Notes: generated by a model not told the origin, from the letters alone. 64,000 bases of DNA from JACRCT01 sp049841135 (GCA_049841135.1 JASGHK010000001.1:620001-684000), one strand, 5' to 3'; counted from the stretch's first letter, positions 1-8,754 are shown. Made by a program: numbers and translations.

Positions 1-1
1 C

Positions 2-454
2 GGCTACGCCAAGGTCGCCGACGCGCCGCCCCTGGTGCTCTGCGGGCGCTTCTCGGACACCCTCCAGCCGGAGGTCGACCGGCTCGGCCTCGGCGGCCGG
101 ACCATCCTCCTCGCCGGCCAGGGGCACGACGCGCTCCCGGCGCTCTACACCGCGGCGCGCGCCTTCATCTTCCCGTCCCGCTACGAGGGCTTCGGGCTGC
201 CGCCGATGGAGGCCATGGCCTGCGGCACGCCGACCATCGTCTCCGACGCGGGGTCGCTGCCCGAGGTCACCGGGGGCGCCGCGCTCACCTACCCGGTCTT
301 CGACGAGGACGCGCTCGCGCAGCGGATCCGCGAGGTCCTGGGCTCGAGCGCGCGACGGCGCGAGCTGTCGCTGGCGGGCCGCATCCGCGCCTCGCAATTC
401 ACCTGGGAGTCGGCCGCGCGCAAGATGGCGGCCATCTATCGGCGGCTGCTGTAG
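2..454 (+). CDS. Glycosyltransferase family 4, C-terminal part (truncated by window edge)
   Basis: Only the last 150 residues are present and the reading frame is open to the window edge, so the start lies upstream. The piece is the nucleotide-sugar-binding half of a GT-B glycosyltransferase. A hydrophobic strand leads to FIFPSRYEGFGLPPMEAMAC, the standard GT4 donor-binding signature with the E-x7-E pattern, followed by GTPTIVSDAGSLPEV and a closing amphipathic helix. Enzymes of this family move a sugar from an activated donor to a glycan or lipid acceptor on the cytoplasmic face of the membrane. Donor and acceptor cannot be told from this fragment. It probably belongs to a glycan locus that extends to the left. 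Confidence 0.9.
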   Translation, partial: GYAKVADAPPLVLCGRFSDTLQPEVDRLGLGGRTILLAGQGHDALPALYTAARAFIFPSRYEGFGLPPMEAMACGTPTIVSDAGSLPEVTGGAALTYPVFDEDALAQRIREVLGSSARRRELSLAGRIRASQFTWESAARKMAAIYRRLL

Positions 455-478
455 CCGCTTCGTTCGGAGGGGACGGCA

Positions 479-1198
479 ATGGCGGACGACAACAAGCAGG
501 GACGCAAGCTCCTCACCGCGGTCGAGCGCCTGGTCGCGCCTTCGGCCGAGCTGCGCGAAGTCGCCCAGCAGTGCCGCGAAGCAGCGCGGCAGGCGGCCCC
601 GCGCGACGAGGCAGCGAAGGAGGCCGTGCGGCGCTACTCGAACAAGGCGGCGCTGGCCGGCGCCGCCTCCAACCTGCCCTCGCTCATCCCCGGCGCCGGG
701 CTGGTCACGGCCATCGGCGCGACGCTCGCGGAGTTCGCGGTCCTGCTCAAGCTCGAGGTCGAGATGACGCTCGTGCTGCTGGACCTTTTTGGCTTCGACA
801 TCGAAGACCCCCAGGAGCGCCAGCTGGGCTTCGTGCTCGCCTCGGTGGGCACCTACGACGCCTCGACCCGTTCGAACTTCTTGGTCGATGTCGCCAAGGT
901 CGAGAGCCAGGCCGTCTGGAACTACGGCCCGCGCCGGATTGGCAAGATCCTGGTGGAGGTCATGGCCGTGCTCGTCGGCGTGAAGCTCTGGCGCGGTGTC
1001 TTCAAGCTCATGCCGGTCATCGGCCTCGTCGCTGGCACCTCGATCAACAAGGTCCTCACCACCCGCGTCGGCACTCGGGTCCGCAACGACCTGAAGACTC
1101 GGCTCGAGTTGCAGAAGTCCCGCGCTGCCGTCAGACCAGGCCGAAGGAAATCGCCCGCACGGAAGCGATCTTCGGCGGTCCATGTTGATGGTTACTGA
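479..1198 (+). CDS. EcsC-like protein of unknown function
   Basis: A 239-residue protein whose ATG follows a GGAGGGG ribosome-binding site. Residues about 55-85 form a glycine/alanine-rich hydrophobic hairpin (NLPSLIPGAGLVTAIGATLA). A second hydrophobic segment lies near residues 160-190, followed by GTSINKVLTTRVG and a basic C-terminus. The order of a Gly-rich hairpin, a DIEDPQERQLG-type helix and a late small-residue hairpin resembles the EcsC family, and less closely DUF697. The family has no firmly established biochemical role, so membrane association is inferred from the hydrophobic segments only. It lies 24 bases after the glycosyltransferase and may be co-transcribed with it. Confidence 0.55.
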   Translation: MADDNKQGRKLLTAVERLVAPSAELREVAQQCREAARQAAPRDEAAKEAVRRYSNKAALAGAASNLPSLIPGAGLVTAIGATLAEFAVLLKLEVEMTLVLLDLFGFDIEDPQERQLGFVLASVGTYDASTRSNFLVDVAKVESQAVWNYGPRRIGKILVEVMAVLVGVKLWRGVFKLMPVIGLVAGTSINKVLTTRVGTRVRNDLKTRLELQKSRAAVRPGRRKSPARKRSSAVHVDGY

Positions 1199-1277
1199 CA
1201 TACCTTTAGCAAGATCGCGTTCGGGCCAAGCCGGCAACGTTCGTCGTCCGCAGATCACCCCAGACAAGGATCTCTCG

Positions 1278-2141
1278 ATGCGTTCGACCCTCCGCCTCTC
1301 ATGCCTCTTGCTCGCGGCCTCGTGCGCGCAGGCGCCGGTGGTCCAGCAGACGGCTGCGCTGGTGGAGCCGGATCTCGGTCCGCTGCCGTTGTCGCTGCAG
1401 CCGCACTTCGCCTGCGGCCCGGACAAGCTTCGGCGCAGCGAGTCCGAGGAGGCCATGAAGCGGGCCGAGAAGAGCCTGCGCGAGGCCGAGAACACCCAGG
1501 GCGTGGACCCGGCGACGCTCAAGCGCCTGGAGGACGACCGCGCCGTCGCGCAGAAGAACCGCGACGAGGCGCACCAGGCGTACGAAGAGTGCGGCGAGCG
1601 GACCAAGACGCTCGCGCGCACGCGCTTCGACACCGCCGCCACCCGCCCGGCCGGCGAGATCCGCGCCATCCCCGAGGACGAGCGGCTCGACGCCGAGAAG
1701 CAGCGGATGAAGAGCGAAGACGACAAGCTCCGCGCGACGCTGCGCGACGAGCCCGCGAAGCTGATGGTGCCCATCGTCTCCGCCCTGCTCTGCGCCACCG
1801 TCTCCGGGCGCCAGGCCGTCGCGGACGAGCTCACGGCGTTGCAGGCCGCGCCCAAGAAGCAGGCCAAGCAGAACGCCCCGAAGGTCGCCGAGGCCAAGAC
1901 GCGGCACCAGCGAGCCGAGGCCCTGGTCGTCGGCCTCGAGCAGGAGCTGGCGAAGACGGGAGGCCAGCAGCTTCCCTGCGAGACCCCGGAGGTCACTGCC
2001 TTCGCGGACTGCCTGATGGGCCGCGGCTCCGGCGCGCGGCTGCCGGCCTGCGAGGACCCGCGGATCGGCGATCTGCTCGCCGCCTGGGACGCGTTCGGAG
2101 TCGGCGAGCGGCTCAAGGATTCCTGGGCACCGGCCTTCTAG
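1278..2141 (+). CDS. Secreted coiled-coil protein, possible lipoprotein
   Basis: I chose the internal ATG preceded by AAGGA because it exposes a clear signal sequence, MRSTLRLSCLLLAASCAQAP. The LAASC end resembles a lipobox but is not a perfect match. The mature 270-residue protein is very rich in Glu, Lys, Arg and Ala. Residues about 55-110 and 205-235 are predicted by eye to form long charged helices or coiled coils. Six or more cysteines lie outside the signal region (for example HFACG, YEECGE, LPCET, ADCLM, LPACED), which could form disulfides in the periplasm. I do not recognise a family. It is followed 19 bases later by another secreted protein. Confidence 0.6.
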   Translation: MRSTLRLSCLLLAASCAQAPVVQQTAALVEPDLGPLPLSLQPHFACGPDKLRRSESEEAMKRAEKSLREAENTQGVDPATLKRLEDDRAVAQKNRDEAHQAYEECGERTKTLARTRFDTAATRPAGEIRAIPEDERLDAEKQRMKSEDDKLRATLRDEPAKLMVPIVSALLCATVSGRQAVADELTALQAAPKKQAKQNAPKVAEAKTRHQRAEALVVGLEQELAKTGGQQLPCETPEVTAFADCLMGRGSGARLPACEDPRIGDLLAAWDAFGVGERLKDSWAPAF

Positions 2142-2160
2142 CGACGGTATCGTGCCCGTC

Positions 2161-2853
2161 ATGTCCGCCCGCGCCCTCCTCTGCCTCGCCGTCCTCCTCT
2201 TCGCCAGCACCGCCGTCGCCGAAGAGGCGCCGTGGAAGCAGTACGAGACCAAGCGCGGCGCGGTCTTCGAGAAGCGGTCGGTGCCCGGCTCCAGCTACGA
2301 GGAGTTCCGCGCCACCCTCGACGTCGCGCAGAACCCGGCGCAGGCCATGACCATCTTCTGGAAGGTCGCGACGGACATCACCTCCACCAAGGAGCTGAAG
2401 AAGACCCTGGTGCGCGAGGGCCCGAACGAGGTCCTCATCTACGAGCAGATCGCGCTCTCGATGGTCTCCGACCGCGACTACACCATTCGCATCTGGAGGG
2501 AGCCGGTGGCGGCCGACGGCACGCAAGTGCTGCGCTTCCAGACCGCCAACGACCAGGGCCCCGCCTTGGCCAAAGGCTACGTGCGGCTGGATGTGGTGCG
2601 CGGCTTCTGGTCGGCGACGCCGCTGCCCAACGGCAAGACCCGGCTCGTCTTCATCACCCACAGCGACCCCGGCGGCAGCATCCCGGCGGTGTTCGCCCGC
2701 GGCGCCCAGCGCGATCGGTTCCAGGTCGACTTCTGGGTGGTCGTCGATCAACTCCCGCCCGCGGAGAAGCCCGCTCCGGCTCCAGCGCCTGCACCTGTGG
2801 CGCCCAGCCCGGCCCCCGAACCGGCAAAGGCAGCGGAGCCTGCCGCCCAGTAG
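2161..2853 (+). CDS. Secreted START/SRPBCC-like protein
   Basis: The protein opens with a signal peptide (MSARALLCLAVLLFASTAVA) when the ATG is used. An in-frame GTG nine bases upstream is possible but unnecessary. Residues about 25-205 look like a START or polyketide-cyclase-type lipid-binding fold, with alternating strands, SMVSDRDYTIR near the middle and GFWSATPLPNGKTRLVFIT followed by DPGGSIP late in the domain, as in START-domain proteins. Such folds bind lipids or other hydrophobic ligands; the ligand here is unknown. The C-terminus is a Pro/Ala linker (PAPAPAPAPVAPSPAPEPA) of low complexity. It is probably periplasmic. Confidence 0.65.
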   Translation: MSARALLCLAVLLFASTAVAEEAPWKQYETKRGAVFEKRSVPGSSYEEFRATLDVAQNPAQAMTIFWKVATDITSTKELKKTLVREGPNEVLIYEQIALSMVSDRDYTIRIWREPVAADGTQVLRFQTANDQGPALAKGYVRLDVVRGFWSATPLPNGKTRLVFITHSDPGGSIPAVFARGAQRDRFQVDFWVVVDQLPPAEKPAPAPAPAPVAPSPAPEPAKAAEPAAQ

Positions 2854-2875
2854 CGAGCCGGCGAGAAGAAGCCGG

Positions 2876-3071
2876 CCGGCGACTGAAGTCGCGCCTGATG
2901 GGGCCAAGCCCGCCTTCGCGGGCTAAGTGGTGATGGGTGGCGCGGTGCTTGTTGGTGGGCCAAAGCGGAGGAACGAAGGACCTGGCTCTCTGGGTCCGCG
3001 CCCTGCCACCCATCGCCTCTTCAGCCCGCGAAGGCGGGCTTCGCAGGGTCAGGCGCGGCTTCAGCCGCCGG
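2876..3071. repeat. Inverted-repeat element with two 66-bp imperfect arms
   Basis: The left arm (2876-2941) and right arm (3005-3071) are imperfect reverse complements around about 60 bases of unique DNA. Each arm contains the perfect small hairpin AGCCCGCCTTCGCGGGCT and a GGCTGAAGCCGCGCC-like block. The right arm runs into the 3' end of the transporter gene on the minus strand, and the TGA within the repeat block is the transporter stop codon. The structure resembles a REP/BIME or small non-autonomous element, and could also end transcription from both convergent genes. Confidence 0.7.
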
Positions 3072-4491
3072 CGATCTCGACTCTGTCACTGGCCGAGCCT
3101 TTTGCCGCGCTCGTCCCCTCCGGCGTCGCATTCCAGACCCGCGTCGCGAGCAGGAAGCCGACCGCCGAGAGCGGGATGAGCGCGAGGGGCCACAGCTTCC
3201 AGTTCGCGACCACCTTCGCGGCCTCGCCGCTCGGGAGCAGCGCGCCCAGCAGGAACGACTGGGTGGCGACGCCCAGGTAGACCGCGCCGTCGACGATGGC
3301 CACCGCGATGCCCGCGTTCTTCTTGCCGCCGAAGTCCATGGTGGCCGTGCCGGAGAGCATCCCGTGCACGCCGATCACGCACAGCGACATGAAGGCCACG
3401 GTCCAGCCGATGATCGCGCCGGCGTCGAGCAGCCAGGTCGCGGCCACGGCCCCCACCAGCATGCCGCCGTAGAGGACCGCCGAGACCGGGCCGCGCCGCG
3501 AGCCGAAGACCTTGTCGGAGATGACGCCCGCGAACATGCCGCCGAGGATTCCAGCGACGCACATCACCAGGCCCCAGTGGTCGAAGACGAAGGAGTGCAG
3601 CTCGGTCTGCCGGCCGAACTTGCGTCCCCACTGCATGATGGCGTTGCTCATGAAGCCGCTGCAGAACTCGATGCCCAGCAGGAAGAGGATGGCCCGGCTG
3701 GTGAGCATCTTCTTGAAGACCTGGAGGACGCCGAGCGCGGGCCCGGTGTCGCCGCTGGAGGCGTCGCCGGTGTCGAAGTCGGCAAAGCCGGCGCCGCTGG
3801 GCGAGTCACGCACGGTCGCAAGCTCGATGACCCAGAAGACCGCCAGCGCCGCGGCCGGAAGGAAGAAGGCCCACCAGACAGGCAGCACGCGGACGATCCA
3901 CGCGCTCCAGTCGTAGGCGAAGTACAGGCCCAACGAGATGAGGATGCCGAACAGGCCGCTGAGCACGCCGCGCTCGCGCACGTGGAACCAGTGGGCGTTC
4001 ACCTTGACGATGGAGACCGCGCCGAAGCTCTGGAAGTACATGTCGGCCGAGTACAGCACCGCGATGGAGACGACCATGCCGCCCGGGGGCACGAAGCCGC
4101 GGGTGACGGCGGCCCAGACGAGCAGGCCCATCGCCAGGTTGCAGGCGGCGGCGCCGGCGGCGGAGAGCAGAATGGTGAAGCGCCCGCCCCACCGGTCGGT
4201 CAGGGGACCGTTGACCAGGAACGAGAGGCCGTAGGTCGCCGTGCCGGCACCGAAGATGGCGCCGAAGTCGGCGTTGGTCAGGCCCGGGATGACCGAGGTC
4301 GCCTCGTTGACGTTGTAGCGGCCGAAGTAGAGGAAGGCGTAGGTCAGCCCCAACGGAAACCAGTTGAGCAGCCGGCGTCGCTTGAAGGCAGCCGAGTGCC
4401 CGAGCTCGACCTTCGGCAGGCGGGCCACGACCAACGCAATGACCGCCACCAGGAGGACCAGCGGGGCGAGGCGCACGAGCTGCGAGGTCAT
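3061..4491 (-). CDS. MFS transporter, organophosphate:phosphate antiporter (GlpT/UhpT) type
   Basis: A 476-residue polytopic membrane protein with about twelve hydrophobic segments. I chose the MTSQLVRLAPLVLL start, preceded by CGAGG on the minus strand; upstream in-frame sequence is repetitive and not membrane-like. YFGRYNVNEATSVIPG near residue 60 and GLSFLVNGPLTDRWGGR near residue 90 resemble the OPA family, which includes GlpT, UhpT and sugar-phosphate sensors. The likely role is exchange of an organic phosphate or similar anion across the inner membrane; the substrate is not determinable. Its stop codon lies inside an inverted-repeat element. Confidence 0.8.
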   Translation of the reverse strand: MTSQLVRLAPLVLLVAVIALVVARLPKVELGHSAAFKRRRLLNWFPLGLTYAFLYFGRYNVNEATSVIPGLTNADFGAIFGAGTATYGLSFLVNGPLTDRWGGRFTILLSAAGAAACNLAMGLLVWAAVTRGFVPPGGMVVSIAVLYSADMYFQSFGAVSIVKVNAHWFHVRERGVLSGLFGILISLGLYFAYDWSAWIVRVLPVWWAFFLPAAALAVFWVIELATVRDSPSGAGFADFDTGDASSGDTGPALGVLQVFKKMLTSRAILFLLGIEFCSGFMSNAIMQWGRKFGRQTELHSFVFDHWGLVMCVAGILGGMFAGVISDKVFGSRRGPVSAVLYGGMLVGAVAATWLLDAGAIIGWTVAFMSLCVIGVHGMLSGTATMDFGGKKNAGIAVAIVDGAVYLGVATQSFLLGALLPSGEAAKVVANWKLWPLALIPLSAVGFLLATRVWNATPEGTSAAKGSASDRVEIAGG

Positions 4492-4620
4492 GGAGTGACC
4501 TCGAGGAGTGCGCGAGTGCAGCGGGGCCCGGCCGTCATGGGGCGCGCACCATAGCCGCTCGGGTGGGACACGCGCCAGCCCTGATGGGCACCTCAGCCGG
4601 TCCGGTGCCCTCTTGGTCCG

Positions 4621-4668
4621 CCAAGGTCGCCAAGGGACCAAGGTCGCCAAGGGACCAAGGTCGCCAAG
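4621..4668. repeat. 17-bp tandem repeat, nearly three copies
   Basis: The unit CCAAGGTCGCCAAGGGA is repeated head to tail at 4621, 4638 and 4655, the last copy being 14 bases long. It sits between the transporter start and the 3' end of the regulator gene. The copies are identical, which suggests recent slippage. Confidence 0.85.
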
Positions 4669-4710
4669 AACTGCTGGGGGGCGCCTGCGTCTCTTTCCGA
4701 CTCCGGCGTC

Positions 4711-6286
4711 CTACTGGTACCCGCGCAGCTTGCGCGCCAGCGTGTTGCGCCCGATTCCCAGCAGCCGGGCCGCCTCGCTGCGGTTGCCCCCGACCTTCTC
4801 CAGCGCCGAGAGGATGTGCTCGCGCTCGACCGCCTCCAGGGTGCGGATGCCGTGCGCCGCTGCCGGCAAGGGCACGCCACTCGGCGGAGGCGGCGCGTCC
4901 CCTTCGAGCTTCTCCGTCGTCCGCGGGCTGGAGGTTCGGCTGGATGTCGGGGGACAGGCGGGTGCGCTCGGGCAGCGGCAGGTGCTCGGGGAGCAGGTCG
5001 AGGCCGTCCATGATCACCACCGCGCTCTCCAGGCAGTTCTCGAGCTCGCGGACGTTGCCGGGCCACGGATAGGCGGTGAGCCGGGCGAGCGCCGCCTCGC
5101 TGATGCGTGGGACCTCGCGCGCGTGCCGCTTGGCGGCCGCGGCGACGAAATGGCGGACCAGGCGGGTGACGTCCTCGGGGCCGCGCTGGCGCAGCGGTGG
5201 CAGGCGGATCTCCACGACCTTGATCCGGTAGTAGAGGTCCTGGCGGAACTTGCCCTCGGCGACGAGCTTCTCCAGGTCACGGTTGGTGGCGGCGACCACG
5301 CGCGCGTCGATCTGCACGGTCTTGGAGCCGCCGACGCGCTCGAACTCGCGGTCCTGCAGGGCGCGCAGGAGTTTGCCCTGGACCGCCAGAGGCAGCTCTC
5401 CGATCTCGTCCAGGAAGATGGTGCCGCCCTGCGCGGCGTCGAACTTGCCCGGGGCCTTCTGGTCCGCCCCGGTGTAGGCACCCTTCTCGTGGCCGAAGAG
5501 CTCGTTCTCGATGAGCGAGGCCGGCAGCGCGGCGCAGTCGACCTTCACGAACGGCTTGTCGCGGCGCTTGGAGTTGACGTGGACCGCCCGGGCGAAGAGC
5601 TCCTTGCCGGTGCCGCTCTCTCCGCGGACGAGCACCGTGGCGTCGCTGGCGGCGGCCTTGGTGGTCAGCCGGTAGGCGGTCCGCATCGGCTCCGACTCGC
5701 CGATGATCCGGTTGAAGCGCTCGGCCAGCGGCAGCGGCTCGTGGGCCTCGGCTGGCGGGCGGAAGAGCTGCGTGTAGACCGTGGTGGACTCGATGACCGC
5801 CGCGGCCTGCTGGGCGAGCGAGCCGAGGACGTCGCCGTCTTCGCGGGTGAACGCCCCGCCGCGCTTGTTGAGCAGCTGCACCACGCCGATGACCACGCCG
5901 TTCCGGTCGCGCATCGGCGCGGCGAGGATGGACTCGGTGCGGTAGCCGGTCTTCTCGTCGATGCGCGAGAAGAAGCGCGGGTCGGCGTTGGTGGTGGGGA
6001 CGTTGACCGTCTCGCCGCTCTCGGCGACGTGCCCGGCGATCCCCTGCCCCATCTTCAGGCGGATCTCCTTGATCTCCGGGAGGTGGGCGGCGCGGCTGAA
6101 GACCTCGCCCTTGCCGCGGTCGACGAGGTAGAGCGTGCCGCGGTCGGCGTCCAGCGCGGTGGCCATCCGGTCGACCAGGGTGAGCAGGAGGTCGTCGATG
6201 GCGACTTCGCGTCCGACGAACTCACTGACGGCGAGGAGGACGGCGCTGCTGCGGTCGGACGGGGTCATGGGCATGCTGGGGAGCAT
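4711..6286 (-). CDS. Sigma-54-dependent activator: GAF, AAA+ and Fis domains (one frameshift)
   Basis: Bacterial enhancer-binding protein of 524 residues after correction. An N-terminal GAF sensor domain (about residues 20-165) is followed by an AAA+ domain with Walker A GESGTGKE, the sigma-54 contact loop GAYTGA, Walker B GGTIFLDEIGEL and the R-finger region. The C-terminal Fis helix-turn-helix (VGGNRSEAARLLGIGRNTLA) lies in another frame. The break is at 4906-4912, where GAGCTTC replaces GAGCTC. Removing one base joins DDGE to LEGDAPPPP and restores the Fis end and TAG stop. Such proteins hydrolyse ATP to open sigma-54 promoters; the GAF domain probably senses a small molecule. An ATG at 6268 is an alternative start. 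Confidence 0.85.
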
Positions 6287-6678
6287 CGTACCCCGCGGAT
6301 TTGGCAGCGGAAATGCGCGGGCGGCGGCAGCGGGACCGAGCATCTGGGCACCTCCGCGGCTTGCGACTGCAGCCGGTGTGCCGCAGATCACGTTCGGGGC
6401 ACGAGCGTCGTGGTGCGCCAGATCGGCGCAAGGCGACGGGCCGGTTTGGCGCAGCGCGGCCAAGGCAGTGCACCGAATGGGCTACCCGACCAGCGCACGG
6501 GTGGTAGGGTGCGCCGACCTCGGACACCGACCACTCGGCCTCCGCGCCAGAAGACTCGAAGTCGAATCGCAAGCAATCCTTCTGGAGAGTCGACGGAGCG
6601 TCGGGACTCCTGCCTTCCGACCGGATACGACGGCGCGCGCCATCCGGGCGCGCGGCCGAGCGCGTCTGCCCTGATTCG
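6287..6678. other. Divergent intergenic region
   Basis: 392 bases between the sigma-54 activator (minus) and the thioredoxin-like gene (plus). No convincing coding frame is present. It should hold promoters for both genes. The only promoter-like match I could find is the sigma-54-type sequence listed separately. Confidence 0.5.
6301..6317 (+). promoter_or_regulatory. Candidate sigma-54 (-24/-12) promoter
   Basis: TTGGCAGCGGAAATGCG keeps the essential GG and GC dinucleotides at the exact spacing of the TTGGCAC-N5-TTGCA consensus, but the last part is imperfect. It points towards the thioredoxin-like gene, which starts some 360 bases downstream, so the leader would be long. Its position next to a sigma-54 activator gene is the main support. 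Confidence 0.25.
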
Positions 6679-7050
6679 ATGGAGGCAACTTTGGAGAAGA
6701 CGAACGAAGCGCCGGCGGTGGATGCGGTCAAGGAGATCGGCGAGGCGGAGTACGAGCAGGCGGTGCTCAAGGCCACCCTGCCGGCCGTCCTCGACTTCTA
6801 CGCAGCCGACAGCGAGCCGTGCAAGGCCTGGGCGCCGCGCTTTGACGCGGTGGCGCAGAAGTTCGCCGGCAAGGCGCTCTTCCTGCGTATCTCCAAGGCG
6901 AAGAGCACCGCGCTCGCGGCCAAGCTCTCAGTGACGGAGTCGCCGACACTGGTGTTCTTCAAGGGCGGCAAGGAAGTCGGCGAGCGACTCAAGGGCGCGG
7001 CCATCGAGCGCAAGGCCCTCAAGGCCGCGGTCGAGGCCCTGCTCAAGTAG
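6679..7050 (+). CDS. Thioredoxin-fold protein with a single active-site cysteine
   Basis: A 123-residue protein, close to thioredoxin length plus a 25-residue N-terminal extension. The fold is recognisable from VLDFYAADSEPCKAWAPRFD (about residues 38-57), the middle strand ALFLRISKAKSTALAAKLSV, and the cis-Pro loop ESPTLVFFKGGKEVGERLKG. The usual WCGPC motif is replaced by DSEPC, so only the second cysteine remains and normal dithiol exchange is not expected. Single-cysteine forms can act in glutathione-type or peroxiredoxin-like chemistry, or be non-redox binding folds. No signal peptide is present, so it is probably cytoplasmic. Confidence 0.8.
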   Translation: MEATLEKTNEAPAVDAVKEIGEAEYEQAVLKATLPAVLDFYAADSEPCKAWAPRFDAVAQKFAGKALFLRISKAKSTALAAKLSVTESPTLVFFKGGKEVGERLKGAAIERKALKAAVEALLK

Positions 7051-7073
7051 CTCGCGCCGCGCTCCGGGCTCAG

Positions 7074-7097
7074 CTCCCTCTCCTCTCGGAGAGGGAG
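7074..7097. terminator. Bidirectional hairpin between convergent genes
   Basis: CTCCCTCTCC and GGAGAGGGAG form a perfect 10-bp stem with a 4-base loop, placed between the ends of two convergent genes. There is no T tract. The same CCCTCTCC/GGAGAGGG core recurs in other intergenic gaps of this window, so it is also a dispersed repeat. Confidence 0.45.
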
Positions 7098-7115
7098 CGG
7101 GGGGAGTGAGGCCCG

Positions 7116-8618
7116 TCAGAACCCCAGCCGGAACTTCCGGAACGCCACCCCGGTCATCTTGAGCAGCAGCCACCCGTGCTTGAACCGGTCGATCTTGGTG
7201 TCGCCGTAGGTCCGCGCCCGGTACCGCACCGGCACCTCCACCAGCTTGAAGGCGCTGCGGGCTGCTCCGAACAACAGGTCGAAGTCGCCGAAGGGATCGA
7301 AGTCGCCGAAGTACGACCGGTTGGCGGCGATCCGCTCGTAGTCCACGCGCCGCAGCACCTTGGTGCCGCACAGCGTGTCCTTGACCGGCATGCCCAGCAG
7401 GTGCGTGAAGGCCAAGCTGAAGAACTTGTTGCCGAACATGTTCAGCAGCCGCATCGCCCCCTGCTCCATCGGGTAGACGAGCCGGGTGCCGTTGACGAAC
7501 TCGCCATGGTCCTCGGCGATGGCCTCGTAGAACTTGGGCAGATCCTCGGGCGGCACGGTGAGGTCCGCGTCGAGGATGAAGAGGATGTCGCCGGTGGCCG
7601 CCGCGAAGCCCTTGCGGACCGCGTCGCCCTTCCCCTTCCCATCGCCCTGGTGGATGAGGACCGTGTTCGGCCGCTTCGAGAGCCGCTTCTCGATCTCCTC
7701 GACCGTGCCGTCCTCGCTGTTGCCGTCGACGAAGATGAGCTCGGTGCCGGCGCCCAGCTCCGGCGTGCGCGCGAAGATGTCCTCGACGTTGCCCTTCTCG
7801 TTGCGGCACGGCACCACCACCGAGCAGGTCATCGGCTCGGCGCGCTGGAGGTGCTGCCAGACCGGACGGGCCACGAAGTACTCGACCAGCGCCAGGTGCT
7901 CGAACAGCGGCATGCGCGCCAGCACCCGGTTCGCCAGCCGCGAGACCACCGGCACGTCCACCGGCAGCAGCGTCGACGCGCCCGAGTGCACCACCTCGAA
8001 GCCGGCCAGCTTGAGCAGGTTCTGGATGTCCTCGCGCCCGAGCCAGTTCTGCTCGGACTCGGGCATCTTGAGCCCAAGCGCGGCGCCCAACTGCAGCACC
8101 GGCTCCCACAGGAAGTTGTGGTACGTCACGAACAGCCGCGAGCGCGGGCCCATCACCTTGCGCAGCGAGCGCAGCCCCGCCCACACGTCGTCCAAGAAGC
8201 CGATGACGTCGCTCAGGACCACGAAGTCGAACTGCTCTTCGCCCAGGTCCAGCGCCTCCGCGTCGCCGACGACGAACTCCAGCTCGGGGTGCTTCTGCCG
8301 GGCGATCTCGACGTGCTTCCTCGAGAGGTCGACGCCGACGCCGCGCGAAGGCTTGAGGGACGCCAGCAGGTCGCCCGTCGAGCAGCCCACCTCGAGGACG
8401 CGGGAGCCCTCGGGGATGAAGAAGCGGGCGAGCTTGGCGATCTGCTCGTGGTAGTAGCGGTTCCGGGCCCGGAAGGAGTCGCGGCGGTCGGCGAGCGCGT
8501 CGAGCTCGGCGGCGCGCTGCTCACGCTTCTCGCGCTCGCTGCGCGCGAAGGCGGTCTCCTGGAGGGGCTTCTTGTACGGGCGCTTGGTCTTGGTCTTGGA
8601 GGTCGTTTTCGTCGCCAT
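7116..8618 (-). CDS. Fusion of SAM methyltransferase and family 2 glycosyltransferase
   Basis: A 500-residue two-domain protein. After a Lys/Thr-rich start (MATKTTSKTKTKRPYKKP), residues about 50-240 form a class I SAM methyltransferase with motif I VLEVGCSTGD, acidic GVDLS at the end of strand 2 and DFVVLSDVIGFLDD as motif IV. Residues about 265-500 form a GT2 domain like dolichyl-phosphate mannose synthases: VVPCRNEKGNVEDIF, ELIFVDGNSEDGT, the DXD-like FILDADLT and GDFDPFGDFDLLFG. No C-terminal membrane helices are seen. It probably works in polyprenyl-linked glycan assembly, with the methyltransferase modifying lipid or sugar. The upstream start at 8708 was rejected because the added sequence is Arg-rich and unlike either domain. 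Confidence 0.85.
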   Translation of the reverse strand: MATKTTSKTKTKRPYKKPLQETAFARSEREKREQRAAELDALADRRDSFRARNRYYHEQIAKLARFFIPEGSRVLEVGCSTGDLLASLKPSRGVGVDLSRKHVEIARQKHPELEFVVGDAEALDLGEEQFDFVVLSDVIGFLDDVWAGLRSLRKVMGPRSRLFVTYHNFLWEPVLQLGAALGLKMPESEQNWLGREDIQNLLKLAGFEVVHSGASTLLPVDVPVVSRLANRVLARMPLFEHLALVEYFVARPVWQHLQRAEPMTCSVVVPCRNEKGNVEDIFARTPELGAGTELIFVDGNSEDGTVEEIEKRLSKRPNTVLIHQGDGKGKGDAVRKGFAAATGDILFILDADLTVPPEDLPKFYEAIAEDHGEFVNGTRLVYPMEQGAMRLLNMFGNKFFSLAFTHLLGMPVKDTLCGTKVLRRVDYERIAANRSYFGDFDPFGDFDLLFGAARSAFKLVEVPVRYRARTYGDTKIDRFKHGWLLLKMTGVAFRKFRLGF

Positions 8619-8729
8619 GGCGGGGCGCACGGTAGCACAGCCGTCCGCTCGCCTCTCTAGGCAGCTCCAGAAGAACCAGCGGCGGACGCGACGCGAGCCT
8701 GGGGACAACGAATCAAGCAGAGGCGGGCT

Positions 8730-8754
8730 CCCCCTCCAGCTCCGCTGGAGGGGG
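8730..8754. repeat. REP-like hairpin
   Basis: CCCCCTCCAGC and GCTGGAGGGGG form a perfect 11-bp stem with a three-base loop, followed by a G-rich tail. It lies just after the stop of the fusion gene on the minus strand and resembles the CCCTCTCC family of hairpins elsewhere in the window. Confidence 0.6.

Noticed and set aside
4508..6934. 808-residue plus-strand open frame across the regulator gene
   Set aside because: Shadow of the sigma-54 activator; no ribosome-binding site or protein family features.
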